DNA from: Rhodopirellula sp. | Lineage (GTDB): Bacteria > Planctomycetota > Planctomycetia > Pirellulales > Pirellulaceae | Reading direction: 5' to 3' | NCBI GenBank assembly: GCA_003513555.1 | Contig: DOPG01000422.1 | Coordinates: 1-22,380 of the forward strand | Length of the DNA stretch: 22,380 nt | Shown here: one piece after another, positions 1-7,390 of the stretch | How the letters are laid out: each line of letters starts with the position of its first letter | Position numbering within the stretch: the first letter of the stretch is position 1 | Translations under genes and position numbers: made by a program | Notes under the pieces: model-generated | What the model was told of the DNA's origin: nothing | Databases searched by the model: none | Seen by the model: only the letters and a program-made list of their open reading frames with translations

Positions 1-228
1 GTGAGCAAGAAGGTGAGCAAGAAGGCAGCACCTGCTAAGAAAACTTCGAAGAAAGTCGCTAAAAAGGCCACCAAGAAGACCTCAAAGAAGGTGGCTGCCA
101 CTAAAAAATCTTCGCCAGCGAAGAAGAAAACAGCTGCTAGAAAGACAGCCTCCAAGGCGAAGCCAGCTAAGAAAACCAGTTCCAAAAAATCAACGAACCG
201 GAAATTGACCAAGCGTAAGCCGCGTTGA
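1..228 (+). CDS. Lys/Ala-rich basic protein, histone H1-like tail (probably 5'-truncated)
   Basis: The visible 75 residues are almost entirely Lys, Ala, Ser and Thr, with repeated KK-[TSA]-[SA]-KK and PAKK blocks and no hydrophobic core, ending in KRKPR and a TGA stop. This composition is typical of eukaryotic-H1-like tails in bacterial nucleoid proteins (Hc1/AlgP style), which bind DNA through charge. The frame is open from base 1 and a GTG stands there, so it is unclear whether this is a complete short protein or the C-terminal tail of a longer one; the second seems likelier. The downstream gene yebC starts about 105 bp later on the same strand. Function as DNA-binding protein is inferred from composition only. 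Confidence 0.6.
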   Translation: MSKKVSKKAAPAKKTSKKVAKKATKKTSKKVAATKKSSPAKKKTAARKTASKAKPAKKTSSKKSTNRKLTKRKPR

Positions 229-333
229 GCCCCAGGGCGGCACTCATGTTATTCTTTTGTTGTAACGACCTCGTTGGGCACTGCCCCGGAGTCATCGAGT
301 GATTCAACTCTCCAGTAATTGACAAGATTTGAT

Positions 334-1080
334 ATGGCAGGACATTCAAAGTGGGCCAATATCCAGCACCGCAAAGGACGCGTGGATGCCCAGCGAGGAA
401 AACTTTGGAGCAAGTTAAGTAAGGGCATCATTGTTGCTGCAAAAAGTGGCGGCGGAGACCCCAGTGCTAATTTTCGATTGCGGAAAGCGATTGATGATGC
501 CAAAGCTGTTAGTATGCCTAAAGACAATATCGCCCGCGCCATTAAACGCGGTACCGGTGAGTTGGCCGGTGGAGATCTTGAGGAGATTCTCTATGAAGGC
601 TACGGGCCTGGTGGTGTTGCGGTGATGTGTGAAACACTCACGGATAATCGTAATCGCACGGGGCCAGAATTGCGGTCCATTTTCTCAAAGCTCGGTGGCG
701 AAATTGGAAAGTCAGGATGTGTTTCCTATCTCTTTGAACGAAAAGGGCTGTTCGTTTTTGATGCTCAAGCAGTCGATGAAGAAACAGTGATGGAGGTCGC
801 CCTCGAGAACGGTGGCGATGATGTAGAAAGCACGGATGACGGGAAATTGCAGGTGACTTGTTCACCTGATCAGTTTCAAAATTTGGAAGAGGCGTTGCAA
901 AAAGCGGAGTTGATCATGGAGGTCAAGGAAGTCACTCGCTTGCCGCAAACCACGGTTGATGTTGAGTCGAAGATTGCCAGAAAAGTGCTTCGATTACTGG
1001 AAGCGATCGATGAGCATGATGATGTGCAAACTGTTAGCACGAATTTGAATATTCCTGACGATGTGATGGATGAAGACTGA
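334..1080 (+). CDS. yebC: YebC/PmpR family protein
   Basis: A 248-residue protein that begins with the family signature MAGHSKWANIQHRK and has the usual family length. YebC/PmpR proteins are cytoplasmic three-domain proteins described both as DNA-binding regulators and as ribosome-associated factors that help translation of difficult stretches such as polyproline. The glycine-rich segment YGPGGVAVMCE and the acidic C-terminus are typical. The ATG at 334 is chosen because the conserved N-terminus starts exactly there; an in-frame TTG 15 bp upstream would add five non-conserved residues. No strong ribosome binding site is visible. The gene is convergent with the RND pump gene, with a 258-bp spacer between the two stop codons. 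Confidence 0.95.
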   Translation: MAGHSKWANIQHRKGRVDAQRGKLWSKLSKGIIVAAKSGGGDPSANFRLRKAIDDAKAVSMPKDNIARAIKRGTGELAGGDLEEILYEGYGPGGVAVMCETLTDNRNRTGPELRSIFSKLGGEIGKSGCVSYLFERKGLFVFDAQAVDEETVMEVALENGGDDVESTDDGKLQVTCSPDQFQNLEEALQKAELIMEVKEVTRLPQTTVDVESKIARKVLRLLEAIDEHDDVQTVSTNLNIPDDVMDED

Positions 1081-1186
1081 TCGTTCAGGCACCGCAGTTG
1101 CGATACAAATGTGGAGCTTCCCTCCGGTGCAGGTCCTCTTTGGCGTCGTGGCCTGCACACCTTGCACCTCAATTCCAAGGACTCGG

Positions 1187-1206
1187 CCGAGTCGCGCCGA
1201 GTCGCG
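1187..1206. repeat. Tandem 10-bp repeat overlapping a 14-bp palindrome
   Basis: CCGAGTCGCG is duplicated head to tail at 1187-1196 and 1197-1206. The first copy overlaps the perfect palindrome GACTCGGCCGAGTC at 1180-1193. The site lies in the spacer between the convergent yebC and RND genes. No T-run follows, so it is not a classical terminator. Role unknown. Confidence 0.6.
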
Positions 1207-1338
1207 CTGCAAAGCGTCCCAGGGATAACGTTTGTGAATGTAGCAGGCGAGATCGAGGTGTTCATGGAACTGGGGGCAATTAACGCCGTGGGATTCGCCT
1301 GTCCTGTCCTGTGCGTCAAACTTCCTACTGCTCGGGAA

Positions 1339-4300
1339 TCAGTCAGCTTTCTCTGTGACCGCAACACCGAATAACGTCAGTAAACTTGTGTACAGCAAGT
1401 AGAACGTGGGGACCAGCAGTAGCACAAGGAAAGTTGCAAGAGCCAGCCCGAATGCGAGGCTTGCGGCCATGGGGATCAACAGTTGGGCCTGAAACGACCG
1501 TTCCAGCATCAACGGAATCAGGCCAGCGATCGTCGTCATGCTAGTGAGCATGATGGGGCGGAAACGGCGTTCGCCGGATTCCAACAGCGCTTCCCGGATC
1601 GGAATGCCATCTCGGATTCGTGTGTTGATGAAGTCGATCAATACGATTGAGTCGTTAATCACAACTCCTGAGAGTGCGACTAGTCCAAACATGCTGAACA
1701 AGGTGAGTGGAAGCTCAAGGAGAGCATGCCCCCATACTGCTCCGATCATTCCGAACGGTACGATTGCGAGAATCAGAAGCGGTTGAATATAGCTGCGGAA
1801 TTGAAGGACCAGCAGCACGAACATTGCCAGCACGGCGATGCCGAATCCTCTCATCAGGCTACCCACTGAATCGCGGCTTTGTTCGCGTTGTCCTTCCCAC
1901 CGAAAACTGACTGCTGGAAAGGATTGTTGCCAAGAGCGAACGTACTTTTCCTGAAGCTCGTTAATGATCCGATTTGCATTTGCTTTGGTTTCATCAAGAT
2001 CAGCAGAAATGGTGATCGATCGCATTTGGTCAACACGGTTGATTTCTGAGAAGCCCCGTTGATAGTCAATTTCCGCCAGTTCGGTGATTGGGCGTTCGGC
2101 ACCGTCAGCTGTGCGAATTCGGATCTCACGAAAGTCAACCAGACTACCTCGCTCGTTTTCCGGATATCTCACCATGAGTTTGACATCGTGACGACCTCTT
2201 TGCAGACGCATCACCTCGGCGCCAAAGTAGGCATTGCGGACCGTGGTGCCGAGATCTGTCGGCGTGACTCCCGTAGCCAGAGCGCGGTCTTTGACGCGGA
2301 ATTGGAATTCCCATTTACCGGGGGTGTTGTCATCAGCAATGTCGTAGACTCCGGCAAATTCACCGAGTTGAGCTTTGACAGCTTCTGTGGCTGCAAGAAG
2401 TTGTTCTACCTCACCGCTGGGGGCGAGTAATTTAAATTCAATTGCTTTGCCACCCGGGCCAACACCTACTGATCCGTAAGTAATACGATCAGCCCCCGGA
2501 AAGCTGCCCGCCTCTTCACGCCACATTGTCAGTAGGTCATCACTGTGGATATCACGGATCTCGGTGTCGAACAACTCAGCAAAAATTTGCCCGACGTGGC
2601 TTCCAGAGCCACCACCACCCGCCGCGTTTTGCAGATTTGAAATGGTGCCGACGTCACGGTAAGTGAGTCGGACTGGCCCGGTGCCCTGCCCTTCTACTTC
2701 GGAATTGTAAAGCTCCTCGATTGGGATTCCGGTCTTTTGGGATCTGTCAGACGCAATCCGTTCAGAAACGGTATTGAGTGCTGCAAGCATTTTTCGAGTA
2801 GCGTTATCGGTCTCTTCAGCGGTCGTGCCATCAGGAAAGGCAATCGTTGCCTGCAGGTTGTTGTTGTCCGATTTTGGGAACAGGATCGATGGAACAATGC
2901 CTGATCGGATCATTCCACCTGTCACAATGAACATCATGACGGCGGCTGCCAGTGGCACAGCGGGGTGTCTCAGTGAGAAGCCAAGTGCTGGAAGATAGAT
3001 CGATTGGCAGATCCAGTCTAACCCCCGACCTGCTCGTGGGCTTAGCCAATTCAAAGCGATGCCGAGTGGTCGTAGCGGGTAAGTCAGCACCGAAAGCCAA
3101 CGAAAGAAACCGGAATGATGGTGAGACAGATGGCAGGGGAGGACGAAAATGCTTTCCCATAATGAAATCGCAAGCATGGCGATCACAGCAAATGGTATCA
3201 CTGCCATGAACTTCCCCATGACTCCCGAGACGAAAAACATGGGAGCGAACGCTATGATCGTCGTTGTCACCGAGGCTGTAACGCTGGGCATGACTTCGAC
3301 TGTTCCATCGATTGCGGCTTGGACCAACGGTTTTTTCATTTGCATGTGTGCGTAAATGTTCTCACCAATCACGATGGCGTCATCGACAACGATGCCCAAA
3401 GCAACAAGAAATGAGAACAGGCTCAACATGTTCAGTGTTTGGTCGCCCCACGCAAGGACAGCCCCTGCACCTAGGATTGAGATCGGGATTCCCAGAGCAA
3501 CCCAGAAGGCCAGACGCATCTCAAGGAATAACGTGAGCACGAGGAATACAAGCAGCAAGCCAGAGAAACCGTTGCGCAGAAGCAACGCTAGGCGTCCGCG
3601 TACTTCCTTGCTGCTATCCCCCCAAACTTCGAATCGGTAGCCACTCGGTAATTCTTTTTCGGTCACGTAGGCTTTTACTGCATCGACCATCGCTAACAGG
3701 TCTTCCGATTTAGCACGTTCGACGTTCACGACCATGGCCGGTTCGCCGTTGATTTCACTTACCGAAGTTGTGTCTTGGAAGTTATCTCGAACGGTGCCAA
3801 GGTCGTTCACGGTGAGGACAATACCGCTATTGTCAGTAATAAGCGGTAGTTCCCCGATTTCTTCACCGACCCGGCGTTTATTCTTGGCTCGCAGCAGAAT
3901 CTCCTGACCATCCGCTCGCAGTTGACCGCCGGGCAGTTCAATATTTCGCGCACGCAGAATATTGGCAACTTGCTGCAATGAGAGTCCATAGCTACGCAGC
4001 GTTGCCTCAGGGATTTCGACATCGATTTGAAATGGTCGTGTGCCCATCATGGAGGCAGAAGAAACAGCTTGTAGACTCAGGATGTCATCTCGGACTTCCT
4101 CAGCTACTTCCCGGAGTTTCCATTCGGCTTCCGGGGTGCGTTGCGCAGGACCTACGATGCCAATTCGAATTGCAGCGTCGCGAAATGTAATCTGTTGAAT
4201 CAGCGGGTCTTCTGCCAGTGCGGGAAAGCTCGGAATACGATCAACCTCACGGTCGATCTCGGCCATGATTTTCTGTACGTCTCGTACATCGCTGCGGAGT

Positions 4301-4584
4301 TCCGCGAGCACGAATCCCGACCCTTCCTGCGCGATGGAAGTCACTTTCTTGATTCCGTCGATTGCGCGGATAGCCTCCTCGATTTTTTGGCAGATAGCCT
4401 CTTCGCTGTCCTGAGGGGTAGCACCGGGGTACGGTACCGTGATCATCACAATTTCAAGCTCAAATGCTGGGAATACTTCGCGGCGCATATTCCAAAGTGA
4501 AACACCACCGACCAGCATCAAACCGAGCATGAGTACATTCATGCCCGGCGAATTGGTAATCGCCCATGCAACAAGACGCTTCAT
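1339..4584 (-). CDS. RND-family efflux transporter, inner membrane pump
   Basis: A protein of 1081 residues, the usual length for an AcrB-type resistance-nodulation-division pump, which exports substrates with proton motive force. A first membrane helix lies at about 15-32, a porter domain follows, helices 2-6 at about 338-485, a second porter domain at about 570-900 and the last helices at about 910-1070. The helix-4 motif VVDDAIVIGEN carries the paired Asp401/Asp402 of the proton relay. In helix 10 the position of the AcrB relay lysine reads Asn (VINDSIVLIDF, 975-985). The start at 4584 is supported by AGGAG about 9 bases upstream and by homology to pump N-termini (MKRLVAWAITNSPG). It begins 2 nt after the stop of the fusion-protein gene, so the two are probably translationally coupled. 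The exported substrate cannot be told from sequence. Confidence 0.93.
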   Translation of the reverse strand: MKRLVAWAITNSPGMNVLMLGLMLVGGVSLWNMRREVFPAFELEIVMITVPYPGATPQDSEEAICQKIEEAIRAIDGIKKVTSIAQEGSGFVLAELRSDVRDVQKIMAEIDREVDRIPSFPALAEDPLIQQITFRDAAIRIGIVGPAQRTPEAEWKLREVAEEVRDDILSLQAVSSASMMGTRPFQIDVEIPEATLRSYGLSLQQVANILRARNIELPGGQLRADGQEILLRAKNKRRVGEEIGELPLITDNSGIVLTVNDLGTVRDNFQDTTSVSEINGEPAMVVNVERAKSEDLLAMVDAVKAYVTEKELPSGYRFEVWGDSSKEVRGRLALLLRNGFSGLLLVFLVLTLFLEMRLAFWVALGIPISILGAGAVLAWGDQTLNMLSLFSFLVALGIVVDDAIVIGENIYAHMQMKKPLVQAAIDGTVEVMPSVTASVTTTIIAFAPMFFVSGVMGKFMAVIPFAVIAMLAISLWESIFVLPCHLSHHHSGFFRWLSVLTYPLRPLGIALNWLSPRAGRGLDWICQSIYLPALGFSLRHPAVPLAAAVMMFIVTGGMIRSGIVPSILFPKSDNNNLQATIAFPDGTTAEETDNATRKMLAALNTVSERIASDRSQKTGIPIEELYNSEVEGQGTGPVRLTYRDVGTISNLQNAAGGGGSGSHVGQIFAELFDTEIRDIHSDDLLTMWREEAGSFPGADRITYGSVGVGPGGKAIEFKLLAPSGEVEQLLAATEAVKAQLGEFAGVYDIADDNTPGKWEFQFRVKDRALATGVTPTDLGTTVRNAYFGAEVMRLQRGRHDVKLMVRYPENERGSLVDFREIRIRTADGAERPITELAEIDYQRGFSEINRVDQMRSITISADLDETKANANRIINELQEKYVRSWQQSFPAVSFRWEGQREQSRDSVGSLMRGFGIAVLAMFVLLVLQFRSYIQPLLILAIVPFGMIGAVWGHALLELPLTLFSMFGLVALSGVVINDSIVLIDFINTRIRDGIPIREALLESGERRFRPIMLTSMTTIAGLIPLMLERSFQAQLLIPMAASLAFGLALATFLVLLLVPTFYLLYTSLLTLFGVAVTEKAD

Positions 4585-4586
4585 GA

Positions 4587-6389
4587 TCAGTTCTCCTGGG
4601 CTGCGGCAGTCACGCGATTCGCCTGTTCTTTCCGCAGGCCTGATCCCGTCGTTGTGTTGATGACATCCGTACTGGCTCGCGCTGGCGATGCCTCGTCGCC
4701 AATTTCTTCGAATGGTGATACCACGACAAACGGATTTTGCTTTAGCAGTTTTGCCGAACCACCGGTGATTTCGCACACCCAAAGTCGTTGGTTGTTCTTG
4801 TTGAACGTTCCAGCCTTCCCGTTGTTAGAAAGAATACTGGCTGAACCGCTCAACGGTGCAATCGGATTGATTCCGGTTGCGAGTGTTACTTTTCCCGGTA
4901 CCCAAGCTTTCGCTTTGAATCCTGCCGATTGATCGGAGTCGGCAGGAATTGATTCAATGGGAGTGTTCGGTTTCCGGCTACGGTCGGTCGGCGTGGCTGC
5001 CAAGACGGATGGGTCGGGCGAGAATTGAAGAATGCGATTGTCCACCTGAAGGCCTCTGGCGGGGATGACTATCCATTCAGGGCGCGGCGTAATCAACAGT
5101 TTTACACGAACATACATGCCGCGAACGAGGGCTGTGGCGCCGGAAACCTCGCGAGGCGATCCCTCCGCATCGACGTGCTGGTTGGGGGCATCGACGACCA
5201 CACGGACGGGGACAGTCCGCGTGGCCGAGTTCAGGCCGATACCGTCATAGCTCATCAATTTCGCATTCCAGTAGTACTTCACACCTTCGCGGCCTGCCAG
5301 TTCGTATTCGATGATCGCTTTGGTTTCTGGCAAGCTGTACCCGCGGGCATCAATTCCTGCAACGGGGTTGGCCTCCTCGCGATTGGTAGTTTCCGGCTTG
5401 TCTTTCGAGACGCTGGCCGGTGTCTCTGTTGCTTGATTAAGCACCCAGTACAGTTGGTCCATCCGAAGACTCGTTGCGACTTCTGCTTTGGAAGTGTCAT
5501 CAATGGTTACCAAGGTGGTCCCACGCGCTACGAATGAATGAAGGTCGACTTTCTCATTCACAATCACTCCCGAAATGGGGGCGCAAATCTCGGTACGCTT
5601 GAGATCATTGCGTGCTTTTTTGAGTTGGGTTTCAGCCAACTGCTCAGAGACGACGATTTTCTGCCGGCGTTCCACAAGCAGACTCAATTGATTTTCGAGC
5701 GTTACCAATTGTTGCCGCGCGGCTAGAAGTGACCGTATTGACTTGTCACGTTCCGCAGGGCTGGTAAATCCGTCACCAAGTTGGACTTGGCGATCGACTT
5801 CCTTTTGTTGAAGAGCCATGTCTTCCTTGGCAATTTCGATTGATCGTTTGGTGTTGTCTCTCTCCTGATCTACCTCTTTCAGTGCCTGATATTCTTGCTT
5901 TTTGACCTGCGTGAGACGCTCCACCTCAAAATCGTAATCCGTGGTGTCGATTTTCATCAGCGGTGTCCCTGCTTCAACGTAGGCTCCCGCTTCACATATC
6001 GCATACTTTGCAATGATCTCCCCGGAAACTTCCGTTGCTACTTGGACCTCCCGGAACGGTGCAACGCTGCCGTCGACGATCAGTTGCAGCTGTTCGCCAA
6101 GAGACGTGAGGGTGTGGAGGCGTTCCACACGAACTTCGCTCAATGCTTCCAGACGCGAGTTGTAGTCCGTACCAATCGCGGGCTTCTTCTCCGTTTCAGC
6201 TGTACCGAGAAGCAGCAGGACGGCAACTCCGGCCAGCAGCAAACCGGCTGGAATGACGAAGTCAAACAACGCCTTCTGGCTCATGTTGGCGAGCCGCGAT
6301 GTTAACGTCGGGGCTTGCGGGGGACTGTCTGCACTGGGCGGATTTGTGTTGGGTCTGGGTTCGGTAGGCGAGATCAAAGTATCGACCAT
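4587..6389 (-). CDS. HlyD-type membrane fusion (periplasmic adaptor) protein of the RND pump
   Basis: A protein of 600 residues, longer than most adaptors (about 370-450). It has a proline-rich N-terminal cytoplasmic stretch of about 40 residues, one membrane anchor at about 43-62 (FVIPAGLLLAGVAVLLLL), the first lipoyl half near 110-155 (VSGEIIAKY...VEAGTPL), a long charged coiled-coil hairpin at about 155-260, the second lipoyl half at about 265-300 (CAPISGVIVNEKV) and beta-barrel segments towards the C-terminus. There is no lipobox, so it is held by the helix instead of a lipid. It links the pump to an outer-membrane channel; no TolC-like gene is in the window. It lies between tetR (54-bp gap) and the pump gene (2-nt gap), which supports an efflux operon. 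The C-terminal part (about 430-600) contains low-complexity segments that I do not recognise. Confidence 0.88.
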   Translation of the reverse strand: MVDTLISPTEPRPNTNPPSADSPPQAPTLTSRLANMSQKALFDFVIPAGLLLAGVAVLLLLGTAETEKKPAIGTDYNSRLEALSEVRVERLHTLTSLGEQLQLIVDGSVAPFREVQVATEVSGEIIAKYAICEAGAYVEAGTPLMKIDTTDYDFEVERLTQVKKQEYQALKEVDQERDNTKRSIEIAKEDMALQQKEVDRQVQLGDGFTSPAERDKSIRSLLAARQQLVTLENQLSLLVERRQKIVVSEQLAETQLKKARNDLKRTEICAPISGVIVNEKVDLHSFVARGTTLVTIDDTSKAEVATSLRMDQLYWVLNQATETPASVSKDKPETTNREEANPVAGIDARGYSLPETKAIIEYELAGREGVKYYWNAKLMSYDGIGLNSATRTVPVRVVVDAPNQHVDAEGSPREVSGATALVRGMYVRVKLLITPRPEWIVIPARGLQVDNRILQFSPDPSVLAATPTDRSRKPNTPIESIPADSDQSAGFKAKAWVPGKVTLATGINPIAPLSGSASILSNNGKAGTFNKNNQRLWVCEITGGSAKLLKQNPFVVVSPFEEIGDEASPARASTDVINTTTGSGLRKEQANRVTAAAQEN

Positions 6390-6435
6390 CTATGTAGCTT
6401 TCGTGGAAAGACTTGCGTCCTGATCAATCGTTTTA

Positions 6436-6456
6436 AAGTGACTTTACCTGTCACTT
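6436..6456. repeat. Inverted repeat AAGTGAC-N7-GTCACTT across the tetR stop codon
   Basis: A perfect 7-bp inverted repeat with a 7-nt loop spans the tetR stop (6444-6446) and the start of the tetR-adaptor spacer. It could form an RNA hairpin between the regulator and pump genes or be a protein-binding site. No U-run follows on the coding (minus) strand, so a terminator is unlikely. Confidence 0.5.
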
Positions 6457-7157
6457 GGTGCGATTTGCTGCTGTGAAGTCGCGAATTTTTCGCAGGCTGC
6501 CAGCATGACTGCCGTAATGTGTTGAGCTAGGGAATCAATGTCATAGTGCGAAGTTCGTTGCTGTTCCGGGATTAATACTTGGATCGCTTCAGCACCCACG
6601 CGATAGTACAGGCATTGCCCAACGGTGCTGAAAGCCAAGTGTTGTACCGTCTGCATGGGAAGTTCGGAATTCACTAGCAGCCGCAGCGTTTCCGTCAGTT
6701 GATCAAAGAGCGGCCGAAAAAAACCTTCCACGATGCTCTCGAAAACGGGCGTGGGGTTTTGCATTTCTCGCATCAGAAGTTCTGTTTCCCACGCCGACTC
6801 CTCGGAGATCAGCATTCGCGCCAAAAGTGTGTTGACTAATGCTTGCAAAGTATCTTGAGGCTTTTTCGGGTCAGTATTAGGTGTTGGAAACCGCTTTGCC
6901 CGGGCCAAGCGTAGGTCGTTGATGACTTCGCGATAAAGCCCGAGCTTATCTCCGAAGTGATACCCGACCGAAGCGATATTGACGCTAGCGGTAGAGCAGA
7001 TCTCGCGGACGGTGGCACCGGAGTAGCCTTGAGCGGCGAAAACAGGCCCTGCAGCAGCCAGAATCCTGCTTCTCGTGTCGATCGACCGCTCGTTGGGCTG
7101 TGGTTCGACACCGGGATTCCGCTGCGAGTGAAGCGAATTGCTGACGGAGTGTGCCAA
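6444..7157 (-). CDS. TetR-family transcriptional regulator, CecR-like
   Basis: A protein of 237 residues with an N-terminal TetR helix-turn-helix (about 27-75, with GYSGATVREICSTASVN followed by GYHFGDKLGLY) and an all-helical C-terminal ligand domain resembling the DUF1956/CecR (YbiH) type. Such regulators usually repress a neighbouring efflux operon and themselves. The only reasonable start is a TTG at 7157, supported by GAGGT four bases upstream. The residues before the HTH (about 25, polar) may be a disordered arm. It is the first gene of an apparent tetR-adaptor-pump operon, divergent from thrS. A palindromic operator candidate lies 43-60 bp upstream. The inducing ligand is unknown. Confidence 0.9.
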   Translation of the reverse strand: MAHSVSNSLHSQRNPGVEPQPNERSIDTRSRILAAAGPVFAAQGYSGATVREICSTASVNIASVGYHFGDKLGLYREVINDLRLARAKRFPTPNTDPKKPQDTLQALVNTLLARMLISEESAWETELLMREMQNPTPVFESIVEGFFRPLFDQLTETLRLLVNSELPMQTVQHLAFSTVGQCLYYRVGAEAIQVLIPEQQRTSHYDIDSLAQHITAVMLAACEKFATSQQQIAPSDR

Positions 7158-7199
7158 GGCGACCTCGTTTGGTCAGGTTGCTAATGTGTAAACGGATGT

Positions 7200-7217
7200 T
7201 TTAAACAATCGTTTAAA
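7200..7217 (-). promoter_or_regulatory. Candidate TetR operator
   Basis: TTTAAAC-N4-GTTTAAA is a perfect 7-bp inverted repeat 43-60 bp upstream of the tetR start, immediately downstream of a TTGACA box. Its position would cover the spacer and -10 region of the tetR promoter, as expected for autorepression. A related partial sequence CAATCGTTTTAAA occurs at 6425-6437 in front of the adaptor gene. Binding is inferred from symmetry and location. Confidence 0.6.
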
Positions 7218-7226
7218 TTGAGTTTT

Positions 7227-7232
7227 TGTCAA
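7227..7232 (-). promoter_or_regulatory. Candidate -35 box of the tetR efflux operon promoter
   Basis: On the minus strand this reads TTGACA, identical to the sigma70 -35 consensus. The expected -10 falls inside the operator palindrome, where AT-rich hexamers such as ATTGTT (17-nt spacer) are possible but not close to TATAAT, so the promoter call is tentative. Confidence 0.4.
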
Positions 7233-7390
7233 CCGTGTCAGCTTGAAAAAGGTTTCCCTGTGGACTTCTGAGCTGTCCTGCTGATTCGGGATTGACGGTC
7301 CATGGTTAGCGTGATCATCCTTTGCGCTTAGGGCACTCGCCGTCGGTATGCGAGGGTCTGTCATATTCCACTTAAGTACGGTGATACGCC

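Noticed and set aside
1111..1374. Possible 87-residue plus-strand protein after yebC
   Set aside because: It runs into the end of the RND pump gene on the other strand, and has no ribosome binding site or family-like pattern.
4585..4782. N-terminal extension of the RND pump frame by 66 residues
   Set aside because: The added sequence is unlike any pump N-terminus, lies wholly inside the adaptor gene in another frame, and the ATG at 4584 has a good ribosome binding site.
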